60,734 bases of DNA from Niastella populi (GTDB lineage Bacteria; Bacteroidota; Bacteroidia; Chitinophagales; Chitinophagaceae). This document shows positions 8,519 to 21,172 of this stretch, one piece after another. The stretch covers positions 1 to 60,734 of the forward strand of contig NZ_LWBP01000214.1 in NCBI RefSeq assembly GCF_002078015.1, read 5' to 3'. Made by a program: the position numbers and the translations under genes. Within the stretch, counting starts at the first letter, position 1. Each line of letters starts with the position of its first letter. Under the pieces are notes generated by a model that saw nothing but the letters and a program-made list of their open reading frames with translations, did no database searches and was not told the DNA's origin.

Positions 8519-10276
8519 TTATTGTTTTTGTGCCCTGAACGTCAGATTTAGTGGCGCGGTTGAAAAAGAGTCAGCCACTTTACCGGTTAAATTACCTGCC
8601 ATGAACCCGCCGCTGCCGGCCGTCCATTCAGTAATGTTTACCGTGATGGCTCCTGAAGCCCTGTAATATTTCGAACCTTCAGTGATGTTAATTGAACTTA
8701 AAGGTGTACTGCCCGTTCCGGTGGCGGTAAAGGTGAAATAAACATCTTCATTCGCCTGGTTCTTGCGGGTAGCCCACACTGTATAGGTATTATTGCCCCC
8801 GTTTTTGTAGGCAAGAACAGAGTCGGCAGGATATGTATAATTTTTAGGCACGCCGTTTAAGGTGTAATTCACGAACTGGGTAAGTGAAGTTCCGCAGGCG
8901 CTTAACTGGCCGGCATTTACAGTGGCCGACGATACGGTTATTGACGATGAACTTCCGCCCTGGTTATTGCCGAGGTCATAGGCGATTACAGATGCGTTTA
9001 CCGGTAAAACATTGTTACAACGGCTGATGGTTATACTGAAGTTGCCGTTGGTAACAGTTGCACGGTTAAACATACTATCGAGGTATACTTCAACATATCC
9101 ATTGGTAACTGCGCCGGCTGAACAATTGATAACAGTGCCTGAAATGGTAACCGATCCTGTAGCCGGGTTAGTGATCGTTACAGTGCCCAGGTCGGCATCG
9201 GCATTGAAAGGACCGATATCTTTTGTGTACACAAGCGCATTGCATTTGTTGTAGATCTTCATCTGCAAGGCTTTGCCTTTGGGTACATAACCGCCTACCC
9301 GGCCGGTGGCATCGGTGTATCCTGAGCCATTGGCGTTAACGGCATCGCTGGTAACCTGAATAGTTACACGAGCCGATGAAAAAGGGTTGCCGTTCTGGTC
9401 TTTTACGATCGCTTTAAAATGAATGAAGTTGACCGGTACATCGCAGTTCCAGAAAGAAAAATGGCTTACCGTACCTACGTAGTTTGATCCCTGTTTGGTG
9501 GCCGTGCCTTCTTCGTTCCATAAACCGGTGCTATCGTTGAAGCTCCATAAAGGAATGGTATTGGGCGCCTGTGATAACATGGCTGGTGGAATGGGGAACG
9601 TGAGTGTGGCCGTTTTGCCTGCAGCCAGTTGTAACTTTTCGCCGTTGGCGCCGGTAAGCTCCACCGCCATCATGCCAAAAGATTGTAAACCGGTTTGGTC
9701 ATTGCCGGTAGTGATGCCGCGCAATGTACCCGGCATAATTTCGTTGAAATTGGAAGCGGCAGGGTTCAACAGGAAGGTGCTTACCGAAACGGTTCCGGTA
9801 TAAGCGCTGTTTCCTGCAGTGTTTACAAAACTGTTGCCTGTAAATACAATGCTGCCACCGCCCTGAACGGCAATATTACCGCCGCTGCTGCCATTCACCG
9901 TGCCCGATACCGTTCTTTTGATCAGTTGCAGCGAGATGTAATTTACCACGCCTTCGTTTACCACTATGGTGCGGCTGCCCTGGAAGAAACCGTCTTTTTC
10001 TACTTTGATAAAACCGGCATTTTTATCGAGGCTTGCGTTGTTGATGCTAAAGTTACCATTGATATCGGTAGTGGCTGTAAGCGATCCGGCTTTTACCACG
10101 GCGCCGCTTACCGGTTGTTGATTCTCATCGAGTATGCGGCCGGCAATGCTGGCGGTCACTATCTCTTTTTCATTGTTTGGCGTATCGGGGCCGTTGGTGG
10201 CCGATTTTTGACAACTGACAATAATGAGCAGGGCCAGTAAGACGGCTGAAAATCCAAAGGTGAGGACCTTTTTCAT
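8519..10276 (-). CDS. Surface lipoprotein with carboxypeptidase-regulatory-like domain
   Basis: 585 residues. The signal peptide ends in IIVSC (Cys22 lipobox). Residues about 40-110 form a CarboxypepD-regulatory-like beta-sandwich (IAGRILDENQQPVSGAVVKA, then TDINGNFSINNASL). The long Thr/Asn/Gly-rich remainder contains at least one similar module (AIVKDQNGNPFSSARVTIQV, then TDATGRVGGYVP). Such proteins are exposed at the Bacteroidota cell surface and probably bind or scaffold polymers. No catalytic motif is visible and no SusC/D pair lies nearby, so a specific substrate cannot be proposed. It is followed by a clear terminator. Confidence 0.75.
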   Translation of the reverse strand: MKKVLTFGFSAVLLALLIIVSCQKSATNGPDTPNNEKEIVTASIAGRILDENQQPVSGAVVKAGSLTATTDINGNFSINNASLDKNAGFIKVEKDGFFQGSRTIVVNEGVVNYISLQLIKRTVSGTVNGSSGGNIAVQGGGSIVFTGNSFVNTAGNSAYTGTVSVSTFLLNPAASNFNEIMPGTLRGITTGNDQTGLQSFGMMAVELTGANGEKLQLAAGKTATLTFPIPPAMLSQAPNTIPLWSFNDSTGLWNEEGTATKQGSNYVGTVSHFSFWNCDVPVNFIHFKAIVKDQNGNPFSSARVTIQVTSDAVNANGSGYTDATGRVGGYVPKGKALQMKIYNKCNALVYTKDIGPFNADADLGTVTITNPATGSVTISGTVINCSAGAVTNGYVEVYLDSMFNRATVTNGNFSITISRCNNVLPVNASVIAYDLGNNQGGSSSSITVSSATVNAGQLSACGTSLTQFVNYTLNGVPKNYTYPADSVLAYKNGGNNTYTVWATRKNQANEDVYFTFTATGTGSTPLSSINITEGSKYYRASGAITVNITEWTAGSGGFMAGNLTGKVADSFSTAPLNLTFRAQKQ

Positions 10277-10361
10277 GGCGTGTAGGGGTTTAAATGTTTA
10301 AGGTATCAGAAAGGTAGCTAAACTTACGCAGATGTAAAAGCGGTGGTTGGGAGCGGCAGGC

Positions 10362-10394
10362 AAAATAAAAATGCCACGTCTTCGAAACGTGGCA
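10362..10394 (-). terminator. Terminator of the signal-anchored thioredoxin gene
   Basis: TGCCACGT (10372-10379) and ACGTGGCA (10387-10394) form a perfect 8-bp stem with a 7-nt loop. On the minus strand it is followed by TTTTTATTTT. Confidence 0.85.
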
Positions 10395-10430
10395 CTCTTA
10401 CCGGTTGCAAATAACCTTTATGTGATAAGT

Positions 10431-10847
10431 TTATTTAAGCTGTTCTATCTTTTTAACCAGGTTTTTCCTGGGATGTGCGCCTATCAGCCTGTCAACCACT
10501 TTCCCGTTCTTGATGAACAGGATAGTAGGAATTGAAGTAATGTTATACTTCATGCAGGTGTTCGGGTTTTCATCAACGTTCAGTTTGCCGATGTTCACCT
10601 TTCCGTTGTACTCTTTGGCCAGGTCTTCCACAACGGGTCCTACAGCGCGGCAGGGGCCGCACCATTCTGCCCAGAAATCAACTACGGTAAGTTTGCCCGA
10701 ATTCAGCGCTTTGCTCTGAAAGTTGGCATCGGTAAATTCTACCGTACCGCCTTTGACACTACGGTTATCGGGTGCTCTGAAGCCATCGATTATAAACAGG
10801 GTTACAGAGATAACCGCAAAATATAAAAGGCCTGATGCTGCTTTCAT
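10431..10847 (-). CDS. Signal-anchored thioredoxin
   Basis: 138 residues. Residues 1-22 (LLYFAVISVTLFIIDGF) form a signal peptide or membrane anchor. The thioredoxin domain follows, with DFWAEWCGPC (redox cysteines C63 and C66), the cis-proline loop SIPTILFIKNG and the closing helix. It is close in sequence to the cytoplasmic thioredoxin encoded just upstream and is probably a duplicate redirected to the periplasm, where it could reduce disulfides. The two genes are co-oriented but separated by a terminator (10943-10983), so each is likely its own transcription unit. Confidence 0.85.
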   Translation of the reverse strand: MKAASGLLYFAVISVTLFIIDGFRAPDNRSVKGGTVEFTDANFQSKALNSGKLTVVDFWAEWCGPCRAVGPVVEDLAKEYNGKVNIGKLNVDENPNTCMKYNITSIPTILFIKNGKVVDRLIGAHPRKNLVKKIEQLK

Positions 10848-10942
10848 AAAGTATTAGTTGATTGTTATTCGGTTTGTAAGATATACAAAGATGATTATAT
10901 ACGCCAATCCGAATTGATAGTATGGTGTTAAAAAACAGCCAT

Positions 10943-10983
10943 AAAAATGGTGGGCCGTCGGCCAACCGGCCAAACGACCCACC
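10943..10983 (-). terminator. Terminator of trxA
   Basis: GGTGGGCCGT (10949-10958) pairs with ACGACCCACC (10974-10983) with one mismatch. Inner CGGCC/GGCC pairs extend the stem. On the minus strand it is followed by ATTTTTATGG. Confidence 0.75.
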
Positions 10984-11006
10984 TCAGGATCTTTATATCT
11001 GGGACA

Positions 11007-11324
11007 TTATATGTGCTGTTCGATCTTTTTTACGAAGTTGCTTTTAGGTTGCGCACCTACCAGCTTGTCTACCACTTTACCATCTTTTATGAAAAGGATG
11101 GCAGGGATAGAAGTAACACCGTAGTTGATTGATAACTGCGGGTTATGGTCAACGTTTACTTTACCTACGTTTATTTTACCATCGTATTCTTTTGCCAGGT
11201 CTTCAATTACCGGTCCGATCGCACGGCAGGGTCCACACCACTCAGCCCAAAAATCTACTACTGTTAATTTATCTGAGGAGAGGACCTTGTCCTGGAAATT
11301 TGTGTCTGTGAATTCTAAAGCCAT
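11007..11324 (-). CDS. trxA: Thioredoxin
   Basis: 105 residues, the standard length of cytoplasmic thioredoxin. It shows DFWAEWCGPC (C30, C33), the Lys of the GKINVGKVNVD strand, the cis-Pro loop SIPAILFIKDGK and the final KIEQHI helix. It is reduced by thioredoxin reductase (not in this window) and supplies electrons to ribonucleotide reductase, peroxiredoxins and methionine sulfoxide reductase; an MsrA is encoded at 23050. The signal-anchored paralogue lies directly downstream. Confidence 0.93.
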   Translation of the reverse strand: MALEFTDTNFQDKVLSSDKLTVVDFWAEWCGPCRAIGPVIEDLAKEYDGKINVGKVNVDHNPQLSINYGVTSIPAILFIKDGKVVDKLVGAQPKSNFVKKIEQHI

Positions 11325-11361
11325 AAAGTATATATTTTAAAAGTGTAAAGTTTATGAAAAA

Positions 11362-11470
11362 GTTTTAAGTTGTAAGTTTTAAGTTGTAAGTAGTTGAATT
11401 TTAAAGCTCATAATTAATAGTAACCCTCAAATTTTCTGAACTTAAAACTTAGAACTTAAAACGTACAACT
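11362..11470. repeat. Inverted word repeat (AAGTTTTAAGTTGTAAG / CTTAAAACTTAGAACTT)
   Basis: The left arm (11362-11392) is two and a half copies of AGTTTTAAGTTGTA. The right arm (11438-11469) is the near-complement ACTTAAAACTTAGAACTTAA. Arms of about 30 nt could form a long AT-rich hairpin. It sits 120 nt after the dnaE stop and before trxA, both on the minus strand. Confidence 0.65.
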
Positions 11471-11590
11471 AACTCGTCGAATTCTGTGCCATTCAAATTG
11501 CTTTACCATTCCTGTCAGTGCCGGCCCTGCTTTATGCTGTTCTCTTAAGCTTCCTTTAACAGAACCCGTTGAATTTATGGCGTTTAAGAC

Positions 11591-15232
<3,642 letters not shown>

Positions 15233-15696
15233 TTGTTCTTCTAATGAATATGTTTTTAGTTGATTCTTTGCTGGTGTTAGTTGAATGAAGTAAGTTGACG
15301 GGTTAACAGGTTAACAAGGGGCCTTCTTACTTCGGTTTCTTAAAAATCGTGGTTTTGCCTTATTCTCTTAATCGCCTCATTTCCAATATTAAACTTCATC
15401 CAGTAAAAACACGAAATTGTGGTATAAAGTTCTTTAATCAATAGTGAACGGGATAAAATTTTATAAACAGCATCTGAATAAAAATAATTGCTGCCGAATG
15501 CAGAACGCCGAATGCTAAAGGCCCGAAGTGCCGGCTTGCAGCCATTTCGAATGTCAGGAGGCTGCGTTATGCGTTTTGCGTTAAGCGTTTAGCCTTCGTC
15601 CTAATTGCATTTTAATGTTTTACTGGCAATGTATTTGCTACTTTTGGTGCCAAGCTGGCTGCGCTTCGATAAAGCAAGGCAATAGTCAGGGTCAAA
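15233..15696. other. Divergent intergenic region with word repeats
   Basis: This 464-nt gap lies between dnaE (-) and the NlpC/P60 gene (+). The block 15484-15600 again holds words (GAATGCAGAACGCCGAATGC on the left, GCGTTATGCGTTTTGCGTTA on the right) that are roughly complementary. At 15293-15317 there is a GTTGACGGGTTAACAGGTTAAC run whose complement recurs at 28366-28380. No gene was recognised in it. Confidence 0.5.
15639..15646 (+). promoter_or_regulatory. -7 promoter element TACTTTTG
   Basis: TACTTTTG is an exact TAnnTTTG match, 50 nt before the ATG of the NlpC/P60 gene. The -33 region is not canonical. Confidence 0.4.
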
Positions 15697-16506
15697 ATGG
15701 CGTTGACGGAGCAGCTAATTAAATTTTCCAGACCTGTGAAGTATCTGATTATCATTATATCCGTCCTGCTTACGCATGCTTTTCCGGCTGCGGCGCATTA
15801 TCCGTTCAACCCTGCGGGGCCGGCGGGTGACACTGCTGTTTACCCGGTAAACGGTCCCGAATTCCTTGACCATATTGTGGCCGGGGCCAATGAAGACGAT
15901 GACCTTACGCAGGACAAAAAGAAAAAAGGCTCCAAAAGCACTACCGCCTCCGGCACCAAATCGAAAAGAGTAACCAGTCCCACCCAGAAGCTGGCAGCCC
16001 TCACTCCCGATGAGGAGAACATGATCAAGGACCTTTCACACAAAAAAAGCACAAAAGCCATAGGGATAGAATATAGTGCGCCTTTACAGTTCAAATATGC
16101 CATTTTGCTCGATATGCCGGTAGAGACGATCAATGACGGCAAGTTGCTGGAACTGATCGAAAGCTGGTATGGCACCAAATACAAATATGGTGGTGAAACC
16201 AGGCAGGGAGTCGATTGCAGTGGCTTTTCCAAAGCGTTCATGAGCTCCTACTATAATATCACGCTTACAAGAAATTCGGCCGACCAGTACAAGCAATGCT
16301 CAACGAAGGTTAAAAAGAAAAAATTAAAGCAGGGCGATCTGGTTTTCTTCAAAACCCGCGGCTCAAAAGGCGGTATTACCCATGTGGGCGTTTATCTCTG
16401 CAATAATAAGTTTGTGCATGCCGCTACCAGCAGTGGGGTAATGATCAGCGACCTCGATGAGGATTATTACAAGACCAGGTTTTATGGGGCGGGGAGAGTT
16501 AAATAG
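15697..16506 (+). CDS. NlpC/P60 family cell-wall hydrolase
   Basis: 269 residues. A signal peptide (YLIIIISVLLTHAFPAAA) is followed by a Lys/Ser-rich linker of about 80 residues. The NlpC/P60 domain starts near residue 145 (LLELIESWYGTKYKYGG). The catalytic triad is visible: Cys174 in GVDCSGFS, His229 in THVGVYL and His241 in FVHA. Enzymes of this fold cut the gamma-D-Glu to diamino-acid bond of peptidoglycan stems in the periplasm. There is no SH3 or LysM domain, so targeting may rely on the basic linker. It has its own -7 box and a strong terminator. Confidence 0.9.
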   Translation: MALTEQLIKFSRPVKYLIIIISVLLTHAFPAAAHYPFNPAGPAGDTAVYPVNGPEFLDHIVAGANEDDDLTQDKKKKGSKSTTASGTKSKRVTSPTQKLAALTPDEENMIKDLSHKKSTKAIGIEYSAPLQFKYAILLDMPVETINDGKLLELIESWYGTKYKYGGETRQGVDCSGFSKAFMSSYYNITLTRNSADQYKQCSTKVKKKKLKQGDLVFFKTRGSKGGITHVGVYLCNNKFVHAATSSGVMISDLDEDYYKTRFYGAGRVK

Positions 16507-16562
16507 TTCACAGTTCATAGTTCACAGTTCACAGCTCATAGTTCACAGTTCATAGTTCATAG
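16507..16562. repeat. Tandem repeat, 8 x TTCAYAG
   Basis: Eight consecutive 7-bp units, TTCACAG or TTCATAG (one begins with C), directly follow the stop codon of the NlpC/P60 gene. The short uniform unit and the lack of spacers rule out a CRISPR array. Confidence 0.85.
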
Positions 16563-16624
16563 TCCTTATGTTCGGGACTTAAATGTTATTACAGCCTCGC
16601 TTTTTGCCTGCGGCCATAAACGAG

Positions 16625-16652
16625 AAAAACCTGTTACGGGTAACAGGTTTTT
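16625..16652. terminator. Bidirectional terminator
   Basis: Perfect 12-nt arms, AAAAACCTGTTA and TAACAGGTTTTT, surround the loop CGGG. The arms give T-tracts on both strands. It lies between the convergent NlpC/P60 (+) and HATPase (-) genes. Confidence 0.92.
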
Positions 16653-16798
16653 GTTCGAGTTTTTCAGTTATTGAGTTATGGAAAGTTTAAATAAAATCAG
16701 GCCTTACAGGGTGAATGAATTCACGCGGGCATCGGATCTATATTACAAATTACACTTTAATATTTCACGTTTCAGGACAGCATTTCAACGGTGAGTTA

Positions 16799-17239
16799 TT
16801 ATGCAGCTACTGAGAGCGTGATCACCGTTCCTTCGTGCTTTTGGTTATAAATATTGATAGTGCCGCCCATACTGCGGGCTGCGGCCAGCACTTCAGAAAA
16901 ACCATGGGCTACGGTGCTGTAAAAATTGGCTCCATTATTCTTTACGCGAACCTCAACGCCGGTGGTATGTTTCACGGCTTCTATTCTGATGCAAACGGCA
17001 TTTGAACTGGAGATGGCGTTGTTCAACAGGTTGCCTACGATAAAGGCCAGTACCTGTTCATCGGTATGCAGCTGAAATGAATCGTCTACATCGTTAATGA
17101 TAAAACTTTTTTTGGCAACGGCCAGCGGGCAAAAACTCTGCATGAGCCGGCTTACAAGTTTGTGAAGTGATACAGGAGTTGGATTACTGTGTGTGCTGAC
17201 TACCGGCGCGGGGTTGAGTGTGGATGACAAGCTTTTCAT
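16799..17239 (-). CDS. Stand-alone HATPase-like (histidine-kinase ATPase) domain protein
   Basis: 146 residues. Residues about 50-145 resemble the HATPase_c fold. An N-box-like helix, LAFIVGNLLNNAIS, is followed by IRIEAVKHTTGVEVRVKNNG and a C-terminal GGTINIYNQKHEGTVITLSV. The G1 box, normally DxGxG, reads NNGANF, so ATP binding may be weak. There is no HisKA dimerisation or phospho-acceptor domain and no receiver gene beside it. It could be an anti-sigma-type or orphan kinase module; the function is open. Confidence 0.6.
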   Translation of the reverse strand: MKSLSSTLNPAPVVSTHSNPTPVSLHKLVSRLMQSFCPLAVAKKSFIINDVDDSFQLHTDEQVLAFIVGNLLNNAISSSNAVCIRIEAVKHTTGVEVRVKNNGANFYSTVAHGFSEVLAAARSMGGTINIYNQKHEGTVITLSVAA

Positions 17240-17741
17240 AAATGGACTATTAAATGATGAACGAAAAAGGAATTGAGAACAGTGTTCAAAGGGATACGAA
17301 CTAAAAACGGAGTTGACGCTACGGACCTTATGCTTTCAAAGGGTATTTTCTGTTTTCATCTGGTACTTCTCAGGATCGTCTGCATTGCTTGCTGTAATGC
17401 TGAAACAAAGTAACGATGCTAAACATGCTTCAGCATCAACAGAGATCTTGTTATCATAAAAAATATACTAAAGCATAAATAGCCACTAAATGTTTTCCTG
17501 TAAAAACCAACTGTTTTTAAACGTAAGCGGTTACAACAATCGATTGCGTTAAATGAGTTTTTTACACTTATTTGGGTGTAATTGACGTTTATTGTTAAAG
17601 CTTTGTGAATGAGTGCGGGTTACAGGGAGAAAATCATCGCGTTGCTAAAAAAGTTTTGCGAATGAGTGTTAGCTGAAAGTTGACAAAGTTGATAGGGTTA
17701 TCGGGTTTATACTAAATGGCAGAGCTTGCATATTATTCAGC
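17240..17741. other. AT-rich gap without a recognised gene
   Basis: About 500 nt between the HATPase gene start and the flippase stop, both on the minus strand. It holds a small dyad, TTACAC...GTGTAA (about 17563-17580), and a distant ATGCTGAA/TTCAGCAT pair (17397-17404 and 17429-17436). No coding sequence with recognisable features is seen. Confidence 0.4.
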
Positions 17742-19238
17742 TTATGCCGGCCGAAGGCGCTTCCTGACCGACTCGAGTACCGGCAATACATCGGGCGAAA
17801 TTTTCAAAAACAATACACCTGCTGCAAACAATGCAATGAACGCTGTACTGCGCAGAACGATCCAGCCAAAGCCCAGAAAACTGTTGAAAGCAAAATAGCA
17901 AATGCCAAAACATACAATTGCCAGCAGCAAAGCATACACCGATTTTACCGTAAACGGCTGCATTTTGAATTTACGCAACAGGAAAAAGTACCGGATGCCA
18001 TTGTAAACTATTATGGCAAATAAGTTGGCAATGGCGGGCCCTATTACTCCAAGATATACGGTAAGAAAATAATTCAGGGGCAGTGTAAGCGCCAGCAAAA
18101 TAATACCGCTTACAAAATCCACTTTCCAGTAAATGCTGGTTCCAATAATCTGTGAATTTACGCCGGTGCCCATGTCAACGATCTTTGTGATGCCAATGTA
18201 CAGGAAAATGATACGTGCATCGAGATAGCCGGGTTTTAAATGAAACGTGAGCACACCGTCGGTAAAGTTCAGCAGGATCAGTGCAAACATGGCAAGCGCA
18301 AATAATAACTGGTTAATGCTGCTGCGCTGGTAAATACGATTGATTTTGTCGTAATCTTTGTCTTTCCATGCCTGCGACAGCGGCGGAATGGTAGTCGAAA
18401 CAATGGCCCTTTGGGGGGCATTCACCAGGCTCGACATGTTTTGCGCCAATGTATACAAACCCACGTTTGCCATACCGCTGGCTACTACGGCCCCAATTAC
18501 CAGCGTATCGAACACTTGTGCAAGATTGAATACCAGTGAGCCGCCCCAGATAAACAGCGCTACACTGGCTATTTTTTTAAAGAATTTTTTAGTAACCCGG
18601 CTTATTGAAAAAGTAATGTGCAATTGACGGGTTGCCATTAAATAGATCAGCAATGCAAGTGCAATGGCAATATAGGTGAACGCATACAGTTTGATGAAGA
18701 GGTTAAAATCTTTAATAACCTTCAGGAAAAAAAGAACAATAAGAATAGTGGCTAACAGCCGGAATAATATTTCCTTCAGGAAATTGGTGAGCACCGATTT
18801 GCGCAACTGCCAGGCGAATGCTTCCAGAATGGAATAAATGGAAAGGCCGAATCCAAACGGAAACAGCCAGTAATAATAGTAGATGAGCTCGGGCGAATTG
18901 GCACTATACTTTCTGATGACAAAATCTTTGAACACGAAACCAATGATCATCACAAAAGCGAACATGCAAATGCTGACTACCAGCGCCAGCGTGATCATGT
19001 CGTTTTTCTTTGGGGGCAGATTATCGTTATAGTAAGGATAGAATTTATAGATATAAAATGTTAAGCCTACATTCGAAACGGAGAACATCAGGTTGGCGAA
19101 AGCCACAAATGCACCCTGCACCAGTCCGTATTCCGCCTCGGCAAATCCTCTTGCATACAGGTAAGTATTCAGCAGGCCCACCGCAAATCCTATATACACC
19201 AAAATGGAAGAAATAATACTTTGCCTTCTTATACTCAT
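17742..19238 (-). CDS. Polysaccharide flippase-like membrane protein (Wzx/MOP superfamily)
   Basis: 498 residues. Regular hydrophobic segments suggest 12-14 membrane helices, starting with IISSILVYIGFAVGLLNTYLYARGF. The pattern matches the polysaccharide-biosynthesis (Wzx-like) branch of the MATE/MOP superfamily: an N-terminal GLLNTYLYARGF motif, a QVFDTLVIGAVV helix and paired C-terminal helices. Such proteins flip undecaprenyl-linked oligosaccharides across the inner membrane. No glycosyltransferase or wzy gene lies next to it, so it is an isolated flippase and its substrate cannot be read. Confidence 0.82.
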   Translation of the reverse strand: MSIRRQSIISSILVYIGFAVGLLNTYLYARGFAEAEYGLVQGAFVAFANLMFSVSNVGLTFYIYKFYPYYNDNLPPKKNDMITLALVVSICMFAFVMIIGFVFKDFVIRKYSANSPELIYYYYWLFPFGFGLSIYSILEAFAWQLRKSVLTNFLKEILFRLLATILIVLFFLKVIKDFNLFIKLYAFTYIAIALALLIYLMATRQLHITFSISRVTKKFFKKIASVALFIWGGSLVFNLAQVFDTLVIGAVVASGMANVGLYTLAQNMSSLVNAPQRAIVSTTIPPLSQAWKDKDYDKINRIYQRSSINQLLFALAMFALILLNFTDGVLTFHLKPGYLDARIIFLYIGITKIVDMGTGVNSQIIGTSIYWKVDFVSGIILLALTLPLNYFLTVYLGVIGPAIANLFAIIVYNGIRYFFLLRKFKMQPFTVKSVYALLLAIVCFGICYFAFNSFLGFGWIVLRSTAFIALFAAGVLFLKISPDVLPVLESVRKRLRPA

Positions 19239-19419
19239 TTTTGATACTTAGGTTTTAGCTCACTACTAATTGCAGCCTGCACGTTTAATGCTTAACGCTG
19301 AAGGCTTAACGCTTAACGCACCCCCGCAATGGACGCTTCCCGAATAAACTCAGCGTACTCAAAGTCAGGGTAAGCCTTCAGCCTTTAGGGTTCTGCGTTC
19401 AGCTTTCGGCGTTCCGCAT
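19239..19419. repeat. Intergenic word repeat (AACGCTTAA / GCGTT type)
   Basis: The left part (19282-19320) repeats AATGCTTAACGCTGAAGGC and TTAACGC. The right part (19373-19419) has loosely complementary words such as GCCTTCAGCC, GCGTTCAGC and GCGTTCCGC. It lies between the flippase start and the M1 peptidase stop, both minus-strand, and runs right up to the peptidase stop codon. Confidence 0.6.
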
Positions 19420-21123
19420 TTAGCCTTCTTTCAGCTTTTTAGTGGTGATATAAAAATTCTTATCCACGCTGAAGCTGCCCGTATTGCTGTTGCCCGAAAT
19501 TATGGTCCAGTCTTCCTGCGCCCTGATCCATTTCTCCTCATTGCCCAGTTTTACTTTTACCGGCATCCCAAACCCTTTTACACAATTGGTGAAACGGAAC
19601 CGCAGGTCTTTTCCTTTCAGACTGTATTCCAGTACCGGTATCTGTGTGGTGCGAAGGTATTGATCAAAAACCTTTGAAAGATCGATGCCCGCCTGGCGGC
19701 TAATATATTTTTCCACTTCTTTTGAGGTAACTGTCTGGTGGTAGAAAGTTTTGTTCAGTCCGCGTAAGATATTGCGGAAGACAGAATCGTTGTTGATGAT
19801 CTGCCTTACGAGGTGCAACAGGTTGCCGCCTTTGGGGTACATATCGCCGCTGCCTTCCTGGTTCACCCCATACGCACCGATGATAGGAATATCGTTCTTT
19901 ATACCGCTACGGGTGCCAATGCAATAGGCATTACCGGCTTCAACGCCATATTCGCAGGTAGTGAACAGGGTTTCCGAATAGTTGGTAAAGCCTTCATGCA
20001 CCCACATATCGGCAATATCGTTCGTTGTGATGTTGTTGGCAAACCATTCGTGCCCGCTTTCATGCACAATAATAAAATCCCATTTGTTGCCCCAGCCGGT
20101 TTCCGACAGATCGCGGCCCAGGTAACCGTTCTGAAAACCGTTGCCGTAAGCTACCGCGCTCTGGTGCTCCATGCCGAGGTGCGGCGCTTCAACCAGTTTG
20201 TAGCCGTCTTCATAAAAAGGGTAGGGACCGAACCAGTATTCAAAACACTTCAGCATGGGCGCTACCTGGGTAAATTGCTTTTTGGCTTTTTCAAGGTCGT
20301 AATCGAGCACCCAGTAATCGCAATCGAGTTTGCCATTTTCGCCCGCATAGTCTTCATGCCATGTTACGTATTTGCCAATGTAAGGGACGATATTGTAATT
20401 ATTGATAGGGTTCTTTACTTCCCAGGTATAGGTGGCAGTGCCGTTGTTATTGGCGGTTTTATGCTGAAGCCGGCCATTGCCAACGGCAACAAGTGAATCG
20501 GGAACGGTGATGCTCAGGCTGGCGCCGTTATCGGGCTCATCGCTCTGGTGATCTTTACAGGGATACCAAACGCTGGCGCCCAGCCCCTGGCAGGCTACGC
20601 TCATCCAGGGGCGGCCCTGTTTGTCCTTACTCCAGATCCAGCCGCCATCCCAGGGGGCGCGAACGGCCTCCCGCGGTTTGCCATGGTAATTTACTTCAAG
20701 GGTTTGTATACTTTTAACGGGCAGCGAAGGCATGGTAACGAACCAGGCATTTCCATCCCGCTGAAAGGCGAGTTGTTGGCTACTGCCGGATTGTGCCGCC
20801 AGCGAAACCGCGGTTATGACCAAAGGCTCCTGCAGATCGATCTGCAGTTTATCGCCTGCTTTCAGAATGGAGATGGTAATGCGGGTGGTTCCCTGAATTG
20901 ATTTTTCCCTGTAATCAGGTGTCACCTGAACATCGTACCGCAATACGTTCCACCAGGCCCGTTCAGGCGTAATGGTTCCCCGCAGGGTATCCTGGTGTGT
21001 AAACTGTTTTTTACTGCTTAACGGTTGTGCAGCGCAGGAAGACGCCACGAAAATGAGAAATGAGAAATGAAAAATAAGAAATGAAAAAGTCTGGGATATG
21101 CGGCGATCTTTTACTTTAATCAC
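19420..21123 (-). CDS. M1 family zinc metallopeptidase
   Basis: 567 residues from the GTG at 21123; a TTG at 21147 is an alternative, and no ATG precedes the conserved part. The signal region is unusual: FSFLIFHFSFLIFVASSC is encoded by an AT-rich tandem word (see findings) and ends in a possible lipobox. The catalytic site is complete: HESGHEWFANN (HExxH) followed by WVHEGFTNYSE with the third zinc ligand. The GxMEN substrate loop is replaced by GMEHQSAVAYG. M1 enzymes are aminopeptidases acting on peptides; here the site is outside the cytoplasm. Upstream is a small hairpin repeat (21150-21172). Confidence 0.88.
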   Translation of the reverse strand: MIKVKDRRISQTFSFLIFHFSFLIFVASSCAAQPLSSKKQFTHQDTLRGTITPERAWWNVLRYDVQVTPDYREKSIQGTTRITISILKAGDKLQIDLQEPLVITAVSLAAQSGSSQQLAFQRDGNAWFVTMPSLPVKSIQTLEVNYHGKPREAVRAPWDGGWIWSKDKQGRPWMSVACQGLGASVWYPCKDHQSDEPDNGASLSITVPDSLVAVGNGRLQHKTANNNGTATYTWEVKNPINNYNIVPYIGKYVTWHEDYAGENGKLDCDYWVLDYDLEKAKKQFTQVAPMLKCFEYWFGPYPFYEDGYKLVEAPHLGMEHQSAVAYGNGFQNGYLGRDLSETGWGNKWDFIIVHESGHEWFANNITTNDIADMWVHEGFTNYSETLFTTCEYGVEAGNAYCIGTRSGIKNDIPIIGAYGVNQEGSGDMYPKGGNLLHLVRQIINNDSVFRNILRGLNKTFYHQTVTSKEVEKYISRQAGIDLSKVFDQYLRTTQIPVLEYSLKGKDLRFRFTNCVKGFGMPVKVKLGNEEKWIRAQEDWTIISGNSNTGSFSVDKNFYITTKKLKEG

Positions 21124-21149
21124 TCTGATAAATTTTAAATTTAGCAAAA

Positions 21150-21172
21150 CTTGTCCCGATATTTGTCGGGAT
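21150..21172. repeat. Small hairpin repeat, CTTGTCCCGA-loop-TCGGGAT
   Basis: CTTGTCCCGA and TCGGGAT surround a short loop. The same 23-nt layout with the same arms occurs at 59263-59285, where it interrupts an RHS gene. Here it lies in the divergent gap between the M1 peptidase and the peptide-binding lipoprotein. Confidence 0.65.
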
